A stretch of 13,990 bases of DNA from Bacteroidales bacterium (GCA_012799155.1 JAAZLV010000226.1:1-13990), one strand, 5' to 3'. Shown: positions 7,133 through 13,983, counted from the first letter of the stretch. The notes: generated from the letters alone by a model not told the origin. Numbers and translations are program-made.

Positions 7133-8203
7133 TTAAAGCATCTGTACAAAATCTTCGAAGAAGAAGCGGGTGTCGGTGGGACCCCCGGTTGCCTCGGGAT
7201 GGAACTGCACCGAGAAAAAGGGTTTGCTCTTATGCCGTATGCCCTCGTTGGTGCCGTCGTTCATATTCACGAAATAGGGTTCCCACTCGTTGCCCAACAG
7301 CGACTCGTCGACAGCGTAGCCATGGTTCTGCGAGGTGATGAAACACTGGTTGCTACCCACCTTGCGTACCGGCTGGTTGTGACTGCGGTGTCCGTACTTC
7401 AGCTTGTAGGTGTCGGCACCGGCCGCCTTTGCCAGCAGCTGGTTGCCCATGCAGATGCCAAAGATGGGCTTCTCCTGCCGCATCGCCTCACGGATATGTG
7501 CCACCGTGGGGGCACAGTAATCGGGGTTGCCCGGTCCGTTGGAGATGAAGAGTCCGTCGTAGTGGAGGGTACTGAAGTCGTAGTCCCACGGCACGCGTAC
7601 CAGCCGCACCTTCTGTTTGAGCAGCTCACGGATGATGTTGAGCTTCACGCCACAGTCGACCAGCACTACCGTTTTCTCACCTGTTCCATATTCGATCACC
7701 TCCCTGCAGCTCACCTTCGCCACCAGGTTCTCCTGTTCGGGATCGTAGTATTCCACCTCATCATCCCGGTCGTAGACGATCTTGCCCAGCATGGAGCCCT
7801 TCTCGCGCAGTACCTTGGTGAGCATGCGGGTGTCGATGCCGCTGATGCCGGGGATACCCTCCTCGCGGAGCCACTGCCCCAGGCTCTCCACACTGTTCCA
7901 GTGTGAGTGCTCCTCGCAGTAGTCCTGCACGATGAGACCGCGCACATGGATGCGGTGGGATTCAAAAAAATCGGAAATTGCGTCTGTTTCGCTTTTGGCG
8001 GCAACTCCGTAATTTCCGATGATGGGGTATGTGAGTGTTAAAATCTGTCCTTCGTAGGAGGGGTCTGTGAGGCTTTCGGGATAACCGACCATTGCGGTGT
8101 TGAAAACAACTTCTCCCGATGTGGCTTGTTCAGCTCCAAACGATTGTCCGTGAAAAACCATCCCGTTTTCAAGGATCAATCGCACCGGCTTGTATTTGTG
8201 CAT
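7133..8203 (-). CDS. carA: Carbamoyl-phosphate synthase small (glutamine amidotransferase) subunit
   Basis: CarA hydrolyses glutamine and channels the ammonia to CarB. At 356 aa it is slightly shorter than E. coli CarA (382). The N-terminal small-subunit domain spans about 4-140 and the class I amidotransferase domain about 176-352. The catalytic triad is visible: nucleophile C251 in GICMGNQ, and H335 and E337 in VQFHPEA. The usual GICLGHQ motif reads GICMGNQ, with Asn254 where most bacterial enzymes have His. The segments SHNQP, SQNHGYAVD and DGTNEGI are typical of the family. It is first in a carA-carB-carB block, with a 14-bp gap to the next gene. A TAnnTTTG-type promoter box lies about 50 bp upstream, and the start ATG has only a weak AGG before it. 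I see no pyrimidine-type attenuator in the short leader. Confidence 0.97.
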   Translation of the reverse strand: MHKYKPVRLILENGMVFHGQSFGAEQATSGEVVFNTAMVGYPESLTDPSYEGQILTLTYPIIGNYGVAAKSETDAISDFFESHRIHVRGLIVQDYCEEHSHWNSVESLGQWLREEGIPGISGIDTRMLTKVLREKGSMLGKIVYDRDDEVEYYDPEQENLVAKVSCREVIEYGTGEKTVVLVDCGVKLNIIRELLKQKVRLVRVPWDYDFSTLHYDGLFISNGPGNPDYCAPTVAHIREAMRQEKPIFGICMGNQLLAKAAGADTYKLKYGHRSHNQPVRKVGSNQCFITSQNHGYAVDESLLGNEWEPYFVNMNDGTNEGIRHKSKPFFSVQFHPEATGGPTDTRFFFEDFVQML

Positions 8204-8250
8204 AGTGCCTGAAATGTTATGTTGAATTGAACCTTACTGATATCGGAATA

Positions 8251-8284
8251 CAAAGATAGGAAAAAAAGCGAAAAGAGAAACAAA
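8251..8284 (-). promoter_or_regulatory. Candidate Bacteroidetes-type promoter for carA
   Basis: On the minus strand TATCTTTG (8251-8258) matches the TAnnTTTG -7 consensus of Bacteroidetes. A TTTG (8281-8284) sits 22 bases further upstream, slightly wider than the usual -33 spacing. Transcription would start roughly 40 bases before the carA ATG. The rest of 8204-8349 is AT-rich and has no gene I can support. Confidence 0.55.
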
Positions 8285-8349
8285 CAATCAGCAATCACCC
8301 CTTTTTTTTAACAAATTGACAACAATTGTTCCTTGTGAACTGCTTCGGC

Positions 8350-8559
8350 TCACTCCTCGCGGTGCTCTTTCTTCTCGTTGCTGAGACCAAGGATCCATAA
8401 CACCACCCCCACGATGATCACCACGATGGTGATGATGGGGAAGAATCCGAGCAGGTACTCCCACCCCATCAGGTATCCGAAAAGCATAAAACCGGCAGCA
8501 ATGAGAAGCCCGGAAAGGGTTGCCAGCAACTGTGCCGTGCTCTTTTTGAGTCGTACCAT
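8350..8559 (-). CDS. Small two-helix membrane protein of unknown function
   Basis: I do not recognise a named family. The 69-aa product begins MVRLKKS, has two hydrophobic segments (about residues 9-29 and 36-60, the second very rich in Ile and Val) joined by a short turn around GWEYL, and ends in a charged tail NEKKEHREE. This predicts a helical-hairpin inner-membrane protein with both basic and acidic ends probably in the cytoplasm. The start at 8557-8559 has a weak AGG about 4 bases upstream. A 114-residue alternative in another frame over the same bases has no membrane pattern and is Arg/His-rich, so this frame is preferred. It lies upstream of carA on the same strand, but carA appears to have its own promoter, so a functional link is doubtful. 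Confidence 0.7.
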   Translation of the reverse strand: MVRLKKSTAQLLATLSGLLIAAGFMLFGYLMGWEYLLGFFPIITIVVIIVGVVLWILGLSNEKKEHREE

Positions 8560-8631
8560 AACCTGTTATTGTATCGTTTTGATTATTGGAAGCCAAATGT
8601 AGCATTTTTTTTTGAAAATTCACCAATTCCA

Positions 8632-8649
8632 CAAAGATGATTATCTTTG
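8632..8649 (+). promoter_or_regulatory. Candidate promoter box inside a 7-bp inverted repeat
   Basis: CAAAGAT (8632-8638) and ATCTTTG (8643-8649) form a perfect inverted repeat with a 4-base spacer. The right arm gives TATCTTTG (8642-8649), a match to the TAnnTTTG -7 box, 30 bases before the start of the SIMPL-domain gene. No well-spaced -33 TTTG is present; the nearest (8611-8614) is 27 bases away. On the minus strand the left arm gives CATCTTTG, one base off the same box, so it could also serve the divergent small gene. Confidence 0.45.
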
Positions 8650-8679
8650 CATTGAAAGGGATTCATAAAAATTGCACGT

Positions 8680-9381
8680 ATGAAAAACAGGATCATTGAA
8701 GCAGCGATCATTGCAGTGGGCATCACCCTGCTGGGATACATGATTCGCTCGGGTATTGACAGTTTCAAGGAAAGAGACCGCGTGGTGAGCGTGAAAGGAC
8801 TGGCAGAGATGGAGGTGGTGGCCGACAAGGTTGTGTGGCCCCTGATGTACAAGGATATCGGAAACGACCTGCTCTCACTCTACAACAACATTCAAACAAA
8901 AAACAACACCATCGTCACCTTTTTGAAAACAAACGGCATCAGTGATGAGGAGATCAGCGTCTCACCTCCGGAAATCATTGACATGGAGGCGGAGCGTTAT
9001 GCGGCGCAGGCACCGCAGTACCGTTACAACGCCACCTCGGTGATCACCGTCAGCTCTGGTGACGTGGAGAAGGTGCGTAGGCTGATATCCGAGCAGACGG
9101 AGCTGCTGAAGCAGGGTGTGGCCATCACCGGCGGTGATTACCGTTACAACATCCTATACGAGTTTACCGGATTGAATAAGATCAAGCCCGATATGATAGA
9201 GACGGCCACAAAGAATGCACGCGAGGCCGCCGAGAAGTTTGCAGTGGACTCAGGCAGCAAGCTGGGCAAGATTCGCGATGCTTCACAGGGACAGTTCACC
9301 ATCAGCGACAGGGATGCCAACACCCCATACATTAAAAACATACGGGTGGTGACAACGGTGAACTACTACCTGAAGAATTAA
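8680..9381 (+). CDS. Membrane-anchored SIMPL (DUF541) domain protein
   Basis: A 233-aa protein with one N-terminal hydrophobic segment (about residues 5-22, IIEAAIIAVGITLLGYMI). It has no obvious signal-peptidase site, so it is probably a signal anchor with the rest in the periplasm. The remainder fits the SIMPL/DUF541 family (E. coli YggE group): VVSVKGLAEMEVVADKVVWPL at the domain start, an ATSVITVSS strand in the middle, a helix with ATKNAREAAEKFA, and a final strand IRVVTTVNYYL. Members are poorly understood; some relate to oxidative stress or envelope functions, but nothing here identifies a partner. It is transcribed alone, divergent from the 69-aa membrane protein, and converges with the Nudix regulator with only 12 bp between stops. 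The ATG at 8680 is the first in frame and precedes the anchor. Confidence 0.82.
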   Translation: MKNRIIEAAIIAVGITLLGYMIRSGIDSFKERDRVVSVKGLAEMEVVADKVVWPLMYKDIGNDLLSLYNNIQTKNNTIVTFLKTNGISDEEISVSPPEIIDMEAERYAAQAPQYRYNATSVITVSSGDVEKVRRLISEQTELLKQGVAITGGDYRYNILYEFTGLNKIKPDMIETATKNAREAAEKFAVDSGSKLGKIRDASQGQFTISDRDANTPYIKNIRVVTTVNYYLKN

Positions 9382-9393
9382 GGAGCTCCTCTT

Positions 9394-10086
9394 TCAGAGT
9401 GAGAATCGTTTTCCATTTTTCAGGAACAACGCATATTTATCGGGGTTGAAGGTGTAGTAATAGGCACCCCGTTTGGAACTCTCCTTGTCTTTGGCCTCCA
9501 GCTTGTCCAACAGATCCATTGTGGTCAGCTTCTTCCGGAAGTTGCGCTTGTCGAGCGGCATCTGGAAAATGGCCTCATAGAGTTCCTGCAATACGGGCAG
9601 TGTGAACTTCTCCCTGAAGAAATTGAAGATCACCGGCTCGGTTGAGACCTTGTACCGGAGCAGTCTCAGTGCATCACCCACCATTTTGTTGTGGTCGAAC
9701 ACCATGTGTGGCAGCTCGTTGATGTTCACCCACGTGGCATCATACTCCTTCGCAAGAGAAGTGTCGAACTGTTCCATCTTCACCAGCCCGAAGAAGGCGA
9801 CGGAGACGACCCTGTCACCGGTGTCCCTGTGCAGGTCACCGTAAGCGCCTACCTGCTCCATGTATATGTTTTTCTGCCTTGTGAATCCGAAAAGGATCTT
9901 CTCAGCGGCTTCATTCAGGCTCTCCTGTTCATCCATGAATCCTCCCATCAGTGACCATTCGTTCTTCATCGGTTCTACTGGGCGGCGGGTTAACAACAGA
10001 TGCAGCTCCTTGTTGCGGAAACCAAGGATGATGCAATCGACGGCAATCAGGAAACGACTGTAATTGGAGTAATATGCTGGTAACAT
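9394..10086 (-). CDS. Nudix-fold transcriptional regulator, AraR/NrtR type (catalytically degenerate)
   Basis: A 230-aa protein with a Nudix-fold domain (about 10-150) and a C-terminal winged-helix-like region (about 160-230; KRNFRKKLTTMDLL as probable recognition helix, SKRGAYYYTF as wing). The start FLIAVDCIILGF and the segments NEWSLMGGF, IYMEQVGAYGD and DKRNFRKKL are what I recall from Bacteroidetes AraR, the Nudix-family repressor of arabinose genes. The Nudix box is broken: after G49 and E55 the REUxEExGU part reads KILFGFTRQ, so the metal-binding glutamates are absent and hydrolase activity is not expected. It lies just downstream of galM-transporter-galK on the same strand, behind a terminator, so a galactose-sensing repressor or activator of that cluster is the best inference. 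An arabinose or other sugar effector remains possible. Confidence 0.85.
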   Translation of the reverse strand: MLPAYYSNYSRFLIAVDCIILGFRNKELHLLLTRRPVEPMKNEWSLMGGFMDEQESLNEAAEKILFGFTRQKNIYMEQVGAYGDLHRDTGDRVVSVAFFGLVKMEQFDTSLAKEYDATWVNINELPHMVFDHNKMVGDALRLLRYKVSTEPVIFNFFREKFTLPVLQELYEAIFQMPLDKRNFRKKLTTMDLLDKLEAKDKESSKRGAYYYTFNPDKYALFLKNGKRFSL

Positions 10087-10100
10087 GTCACATTAAAGTA

Positions 10101-10162
10101 AAATAATCAAAAAAAGAAAAGTTGGGAGGAGACCCTCTTTGCAATGAATCCCAACTCCCAAC
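10101..10162 (-). terminator. Terminator after galK
   Basis: Read on the minus strand, GTTGGGA occurs twice in tandem (10156-10162 and 10149-10155), then a loop of about 20 bases, then TCCCAAC (10121-10127), followed at once by a T-rich tract (10101-10120 complement, TTTTCTTTTTTTG). Either GTTGGGA copy can pair with TCCCAAC. The first arm begins 22 bases past the galK stop at 10184. The loop is long, so the structure is less certain than the one at 433-469. Confidence 0.6.
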
Positions 10163-10183
10163 TCTCAATAATTTTAAGAGTTC

Positions 10184-11332
10184 TTACAGCTTGCGGGCAC
10201 CGTCGCTGATTACCACGTCGTATACCTTGGGCTCATGTCCATATTTGGCCTTGAACTGTGCTTTGGCATCACTGATGAAAGAGTCGTAGAGCTCATCTTT
10301 CACCAGGTTGATGGTGCAGCCTCCAAAGCCTCCACCCATCACGCGAGAACCAGTGACGCCATGTTCACGGGCCACATCGTTGAGGAAATCAAGTTCCTCA
10401 CAGCTTACCTCATAGAGCTTGCTCATGCCGTGATGCGTTTCATACATTTTCTGCCCTACGGTTTCATAGTCGCCCCGTTGCAGTGCATCGCTCACATCTC
10501 TCACCCGCTGTGTCTCTTCAATCACATATTCGGCACGCATGTAGTCTTCCGCAGAGATCTCATCTTTCACCTCCTTGAGCATCTCCATCGATGCATCACG
10601 CAGGAATTCAACCTCAGGGTGGCGTTTGGCAATGGTACGGGCTGCGTGTTCGCATGACTCGCGCCGTTTGTTGTAGGCCGATGAGGCCAGTTCATGTTTC
10701 ACCACCGTGTCGAGCAACACCAGCTTGTAACCTTCTGGGTCGAATGGGAAGTAGGCATGTTCCATCGACTTGGTATCGAGACGGATGAGATGGCCTTTCT
10801 TGCCAAAGATGGAAGCGAACTGGTCCATGATGCCACACTTCACACCCACATAATTGTGTTCGGTGCTTTGACCGATGCGGGCCAGCTCAAACTTGTCGAT
10901 GCCCAGTTGCAACAGGTCGTTCAGTGCAAAGGCGTAAGTGCTTTCGAGTGCGGCCGACGAGGACATCCCGGCACCCAGGGGCACATCACCCGAGAATGCG
11001 GTGTCGAACGTTTTCACGCTGCCACCCCGCTTGATGATTTCACGGCAAACGCCAAAGAGAAACTTTGCCCATCCTTCGCTGGGGAGATCCTCCTCATTGA
11101 GACCGAACTCGGCATACTCATCCAGGTCGACGGCATATGCCCTCACCTTGTCGCTATCGTTGAAACGGATGGCGGCGATCATGCCTTTGTCGATGGCACC
11201 GGGAAAGACAAAGCTCCCATTGTAATCGGTATGTTCACCAATCAGGTTGATGCGTCCCGGAGAGGTGTATACTTCGGGATTATTCTGACCAAATTTATCT
11301 TGGAAAATTTGAATGATTTCTTCTTTTTTCAT
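10184..11332 (-). CDS. galK: Galactokinase
   Basis: Phosphorylates alpha-D-galactose with ATP to galactose-1-phosphate, the entry step of the Leloir pathway, in the cytoplasm. At 382 aa it is the normal family length. The galactokinase signature PGRINLIGEHTDYNG is at 25-39 (R27 stabilises the transition state), the GHMP-kinase ATP loop VPLGAGMSSSAALE at 117-130, the catalytic-base aspartate at D170 in CGIMDQFAS, and the third GHMP motif GGGFGGCT at 333-340. All key residues are present. It is the last gene of the galM-transporter-galK operon, 67 bp after the transporter, and is followed by a terminator. The substrate genes galT and galE are not in the window. The ATG at 11330-11332 sits after an AT-rich stretch with no clear Shine-Dalgarno. 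Confidence 0.97.
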   Translation of the reverse strand: MKKEEIIQIFQDKFGQNNPEVYTSPGRINLIGEHTDYNGSFVFPGAIDKGMIAAIRFNDSDKVRAYAVDLDEYAEFGLNEEDLPSEGWAKFLFGVCREIIKRGGSVKTFDTAFSGDVPLGAGMSSSAALESTYAFALNDLLQLGIDKFELARIGQSTEHNYVGVKCGIMDQFASIFGKKGHLIRLDTKSMEHAYFPFDPEGYKLVLLDTVVKHELASSAYNKRRESCEHAARTIAKRHPEVEFLRDASMEMLKEVKDEISAEDYMRAEYVIEETQRVRDVSDALQRGDYETVGQKMYETHHGMSKLYEVSCEELDFLNDVAREHGVTGSRVMGGGFGGCTINLVKDELYDSFISDAKAQFKAKYGHEPKVYDVVISDGARKL

Positions 11333-11354
11333 TGACAGTTATTTTACATGATCA

Positions 11355-11386
11355 CGAATCCCCGACTGATATGAGCCAGGGATCCG
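11355..11386 (-). other. Intercistronic hairpin between transporter and galK
   Basis: On the minus strand CGGATCCC (11379-11386) pairs with GGGATTCG (11355-11362) over 8 bp with one G-U pair, and the inner CTG/CAG can extend the stem. No T-run follows, so it is not an ordinary terminator. It lies in the 67-bp gap before galK and could act as an mRNA processing or stability element. Its role is inferred only from position and shape. Confidence 0.4.
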
Positions 11387-11399
11387 GATGATACTATTT

Positions 11400-12716
11400 T
11401 CAATCTACTACGATGTCTTTGTTCACATTCTTCGAGCCTAACAATGCATAATAGAGCAGGTATGCAAGTCCAATGAGCGGAACAATGTATGAGAACATAT
11501 AGGTCGACATGTCTGCAACCCAGTTCTGTATTAATGGTATGATACCACCACCGACAACCATCATCATGAAGATGCCGGATGCGGCTTTCGTATATTTACC
11601 CAGTCCTTCTACGGCAAGGTTGAAGATACTACCCCACATGATGGAAGTACAGAACCCGCAGAGCACAAGCAGAAGGGCACTCAGTGGAACCTGTGTCATT
11701 GCAAATGAGGTACCGGTGAATACGGGCATGAGCGTGGTAACCGTTTTCGGTGTGATGATAGAGATGATGATAAAGAGCATTGCCAATGCCGACACCGATG
11801 AGAGCATGACGCGACTCGACACCTTACCTCCTACCAGACTGCCGATGAAACGACCAATGAGCATCAGGAACCAGTATGTTCCGGCTACAAAACCACCGAT
11901 GGTAGCTGCGTTGGCAGGATCAAGACCGGCTCCCTTATCGGTGATATTGGCCAGGTAAAAGTTGAGGGTACCGGGAATGCCGATCTCCACACCTACATAG
12001 ACAAAGATAGCCACCGTACCCAGGATAAAATGACGGAAAGCCCAGGGACTTTTTTCAAACACGATCTCCTTGTTCGATTTTACTTCGGGATCGCTTATCG
12101 GAATAAATGAAAGGATTAGAAAGGCAGCTGCAAAAACGCCCAGTGCAATAAAGAGCACAGGATTCACATCAGTAATGGCTGTATTCTTTGAAACGGTACC
12201 GATGAGGGCACCTACCAACATGGGTGTAAGCGTTCCGGCAAGCGAGTTCAAAGTACCACCCAGCTGAATCAGCTGGTTTCCCTTGTTACCGCCTCCACCA
12301 AGCAGGTTCAACATCGGGTTCACCACCGTGTTGAGCATACATACGGAGAAACCTGCAACAAAGGCACCCAGAAGATAGATAACAAAGTTCATGGGCAATG
12401 TGAGCAATGTTGCATCGGCGGCCACCACTCCCGAGAGATACTGGATTAGTACTCCCAAAAAGCCAACAGCAATTGCCACGAGGGCAGTCTTCTTGTAACC
12501 GATCTTGGTTAAAAGCTTGCCGGCAGGAATTCCCATGAAGAGGTAAGCAGCGAAATTCATCATGTTACCCAACATTCCCAGGAAATTGGATCCCTCGAAG
12601 GTGTTACTCCAAATCACTCCGATGGGTGCTGCAAGATTTGTCACAAAGGAGATCATTGCAAAGAGAAACATCATTGTGACAATGGCAACGATGTTTTTGT
12701 TTTGATTGTTTGTCAT
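11400..12716 (-). CDS. gluP: FHS-family MFS sugar transporter (glucose/galactose type)
   Basis: A 438-aa polytopic inner-membrane protein with about 12 hydrophobic helices, of the fucose-galactose-H+ symporter (FHS) group of the major facilitator superfamily. Recognisable marks are PAGKLLTKIGYKK after the second helix, the LNTVVNPMLNLLG segment (127-139 region), QLGGTLNSLAGTLTP (151-165) and IGRFIGSLVGGKVSSR at the start of the second half. Between galM and galK it is almost certainly the galactose (possibly also glucose) importer. It starts 45 bp after the galM stop; the leader is AT-rich with no strong Shine-Dalgarno. The positions of the two proton-linked carboxylates known in E. coli FucP (Asp46, Glu135) appear to be Ala and Asn129 here, so the coupling ion may differ. 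The gene symbol follows common naming and the exact substrate is not shown by sequence. Confidence 0.9.
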   Translation of the reverse strand: MTNNQNKNIVAIVTMMFLFAMISFVTNLAAPIGVIWSNTFEGSNFLGMLGNMMNFAAYLFMGIPAGKLLTKIGYKKTALVAIAVGFLGVLIQYLSGVVAADATLLTLPMNFVIYLLGAFVAGFSVCMLNTVVNPMLNLLGGGGNKGNQLIQLGGTLNSLAGTLTPMLVGALIGTVSKNTAITDVNPVLFIALGVFAAAFLILSFIPISDPEVKSNKEIVFEKSPWAFRHFILGTVAIFVYVGVEIGIPGTLNFYLANITDKGAGLDPANAATIGGFVAGTYWFLMLIGRFIGSLVGGKVSSRVMLSSVSALAMLFIIISIITPKTVTTLMPVFTGTSFAMTQVPLSALLLVLCGFCTSIMWGSIFNLAVEGLGKYTKAASGIFMMMVVGGGIIPLIQNWVADMSTYMFSYIVPLIGLAYLLYYALLGSKNVNKDIVVD

Positions 12717-12761
12717 TTTATTCTTTTGTTGAATGATTAATAGAAATAAGAAACGTCAGTT

Positions 12762-13835
12762 TTATACCGTAAATTTATAGGTTGTACGTGACTCGAACTC
12801 CTCACCGGGATGGAGAAGAGTGGTTGGATAGTCTGGTTTGTTGATGCTGTCGGGATAGTGTTGTGTCTCGAAACATACCGCCGAGCGGCAGGGATAATGC
12901 TTGCCCTGCTTGCCGGCGAAGTTGCCGGTCATCCAGTTGCCTGTGTAGAGCTGTAGACCCGGTTCAGTGGTATAGATCTCCATCTTGATACCCGTTTTGG
13001 GTGATTCGCAGATACCCGCATATGCATAATCTTCGGGCGATGGTTTATCCAATACGAAGGTGTGATCATACCCATTGCCAAAGTGGAGCTGTTCAAAGTC
13101 ATCATTGATGCGTTCACCAATGCTGAAGGGTTCAGTAAAATCCATTGGCGTGTCTTTCACCGGCTGTGGATCACCATAAGGGATGGCGGTCTCATCGGTG
13201 GGCAGGTAAGTTTCAGCATTGAGCATGAGCAGGTGATCTCCGATCGAGGGGTCTCCCTGTCCGGAGAGGTTGAAGTAGGAGTGGTTTGTCAGGTTGAGGA
13301 TGGTAGTCTTGTCGGTCTCGGCCTTGTAGATGATGTCCAGTGCATTGTCCTCTGTGAGGTTGTAGATGATGGTGACCTGGAGGTTGCCGGGATAACCCTC
13401 CTCTCCATCGGGTGATAGGTAGAAGAGTTCTATGCTGCTATCGCTTATACTTTTCACCTCCCACACCAAGGCATTGAATCCCTTTAATCCGCCGTGTAAG
13501 TGATTGGGGCCATTGTTGACAGCCAGTTGATATGTGACACCCTCGAGGGTAAACTGACCTTTGGCAATTCGGTTTCCAACCCTGCCGCATACAGCTCCGA
13601 AATAGGGCTCCTGGGATGTGAGGTAATCATCTATTGAGGGATGTCCCAAAACCACATCGGTCAGTTGACCCGACTTGTCGGGAACCATCAGCGAAACGAT
13701 CTTTGCACCGTAGTTGGTTACAGTAACTTCACAACCTCTCTTGTTTGTCAAAGTGTATAACCCGGTTTGCCTGCCATCTACATTTTTTTCAAATGCTTCC
13801 GCAAGCAAACCGGATTTGCTATACATTGCTTTCAT
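12762..13835 (-). CDS. galM: Aldose 1-epimerase (galactose mutarotase)
   Basis: Interconverts beta- and alpha-D-galactose, feeding galactokinase with the alpha anomer. It has 357 aa and no signal peptide, so it is cytoplasmic. Family marks: GRVGNRI (84-90), NHLHGG (111-116), the NLTNHSYFNL motif with H185 as the likely general acid, DHTFVL (257-262), and E323 in FETQHYPDSIN as the likely general base, followed by YPTTLLHPGEEF. It is first in the galM-transporter-galK operon. The ATG at 13833-13835 is preceded by AGGAGA (13841-13846) at 5 bases, a good Shine-Dalgarno, which supports this start over the internal Met4. A weak TATCTTTA box lies at 13852-13859, very close to the start; I found no convincing full promoter. 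Confidence 0.96.
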   Translation of the reverse strand: MKAMYSKSGLLAEAFEKNVDGRQTGLYTLTNKRGCEVTVTNYGAKIVSLMVPDKSGQLTDVVLGHPSIDDYLTSQEPYFGAVCGRVGNRIAKGQFTLEGVTYQLAVNNGPNHLHGGLKGFNALVWEVKSISDSSIELFYLSPDGEEGYPGNLQVTIIYNLTEDNALDIIYKAETDKTTILNLTNHSYFNLSGQGDPSIGDHLLMLNAETYLPTDETAIPYGDPQPVKDTPMDFTEPFSIGERINDDFEQLHFGNGYDHTFVLDKPSPEDYAYAGICESPKTGIKMEIYTTEPGLQLYTGNWMTGNFAGKQGKHYPCRSAVCFETQHYPDSINKPDYPTTLLHPGEEFESRTTYKFTV

Positions 13836-13938
13836 GTAATTCTCCTGGTTTTAAAGATAAGATTGAGATGAAGATTGATCTTTTATAATATTGATGTAAA
13901 ATTAACACTGTTTTCATTTACGACCTAAACAAAATGTG

Positions 13939-13983
13939 TGTTATATAACATATAACCAGTAATTAACATATTATCTTACTGGT
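13939..13983. promoter_or_regulatory. Two inverted repeats upstream of galM, possible operators
   Basis: TGTTATATAACA (13939-13950) is a perfect 12-bp palindrome. Just beyond it, ACCAGTAA (13955-13962) and TTACTGGT (13976-13983) form a perfect 8-bp inverted repeat with a 13-base spacer. Both lie about 100-150 bases before the galM start in AT-rich DNA and could bind a dimeric regulator such as the nearby Nudix-fold protein. The link is inferred from position. The window ends at 13990, so the upstream gene cannot be seen. Confidence 0.45.

Noticed and set aside
8321..8330. Palindrome AACAATTGTT downstream of the small membrane gene
   Set aside because: Short AT-rich palindrome without supporting stem extension or a following T-run on the minus strand; likely chance.
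8288..8632. 114-codon minus-strand frame overlapping the small membrane protein gene
   Set aside because: The product is Arg/His-rich and lacks any membrane pattern, while the overlapping 69-residue frame has two clear hydrophobic helices.
9381..9390. Perfect palindrome AGGAGCTCCT in the convergent gap after the SIMPL gene
   Set aside because: It has no loop and no T-run, and a 10-bp palindrome of this kind is expected by chance; not supported as a terminator.
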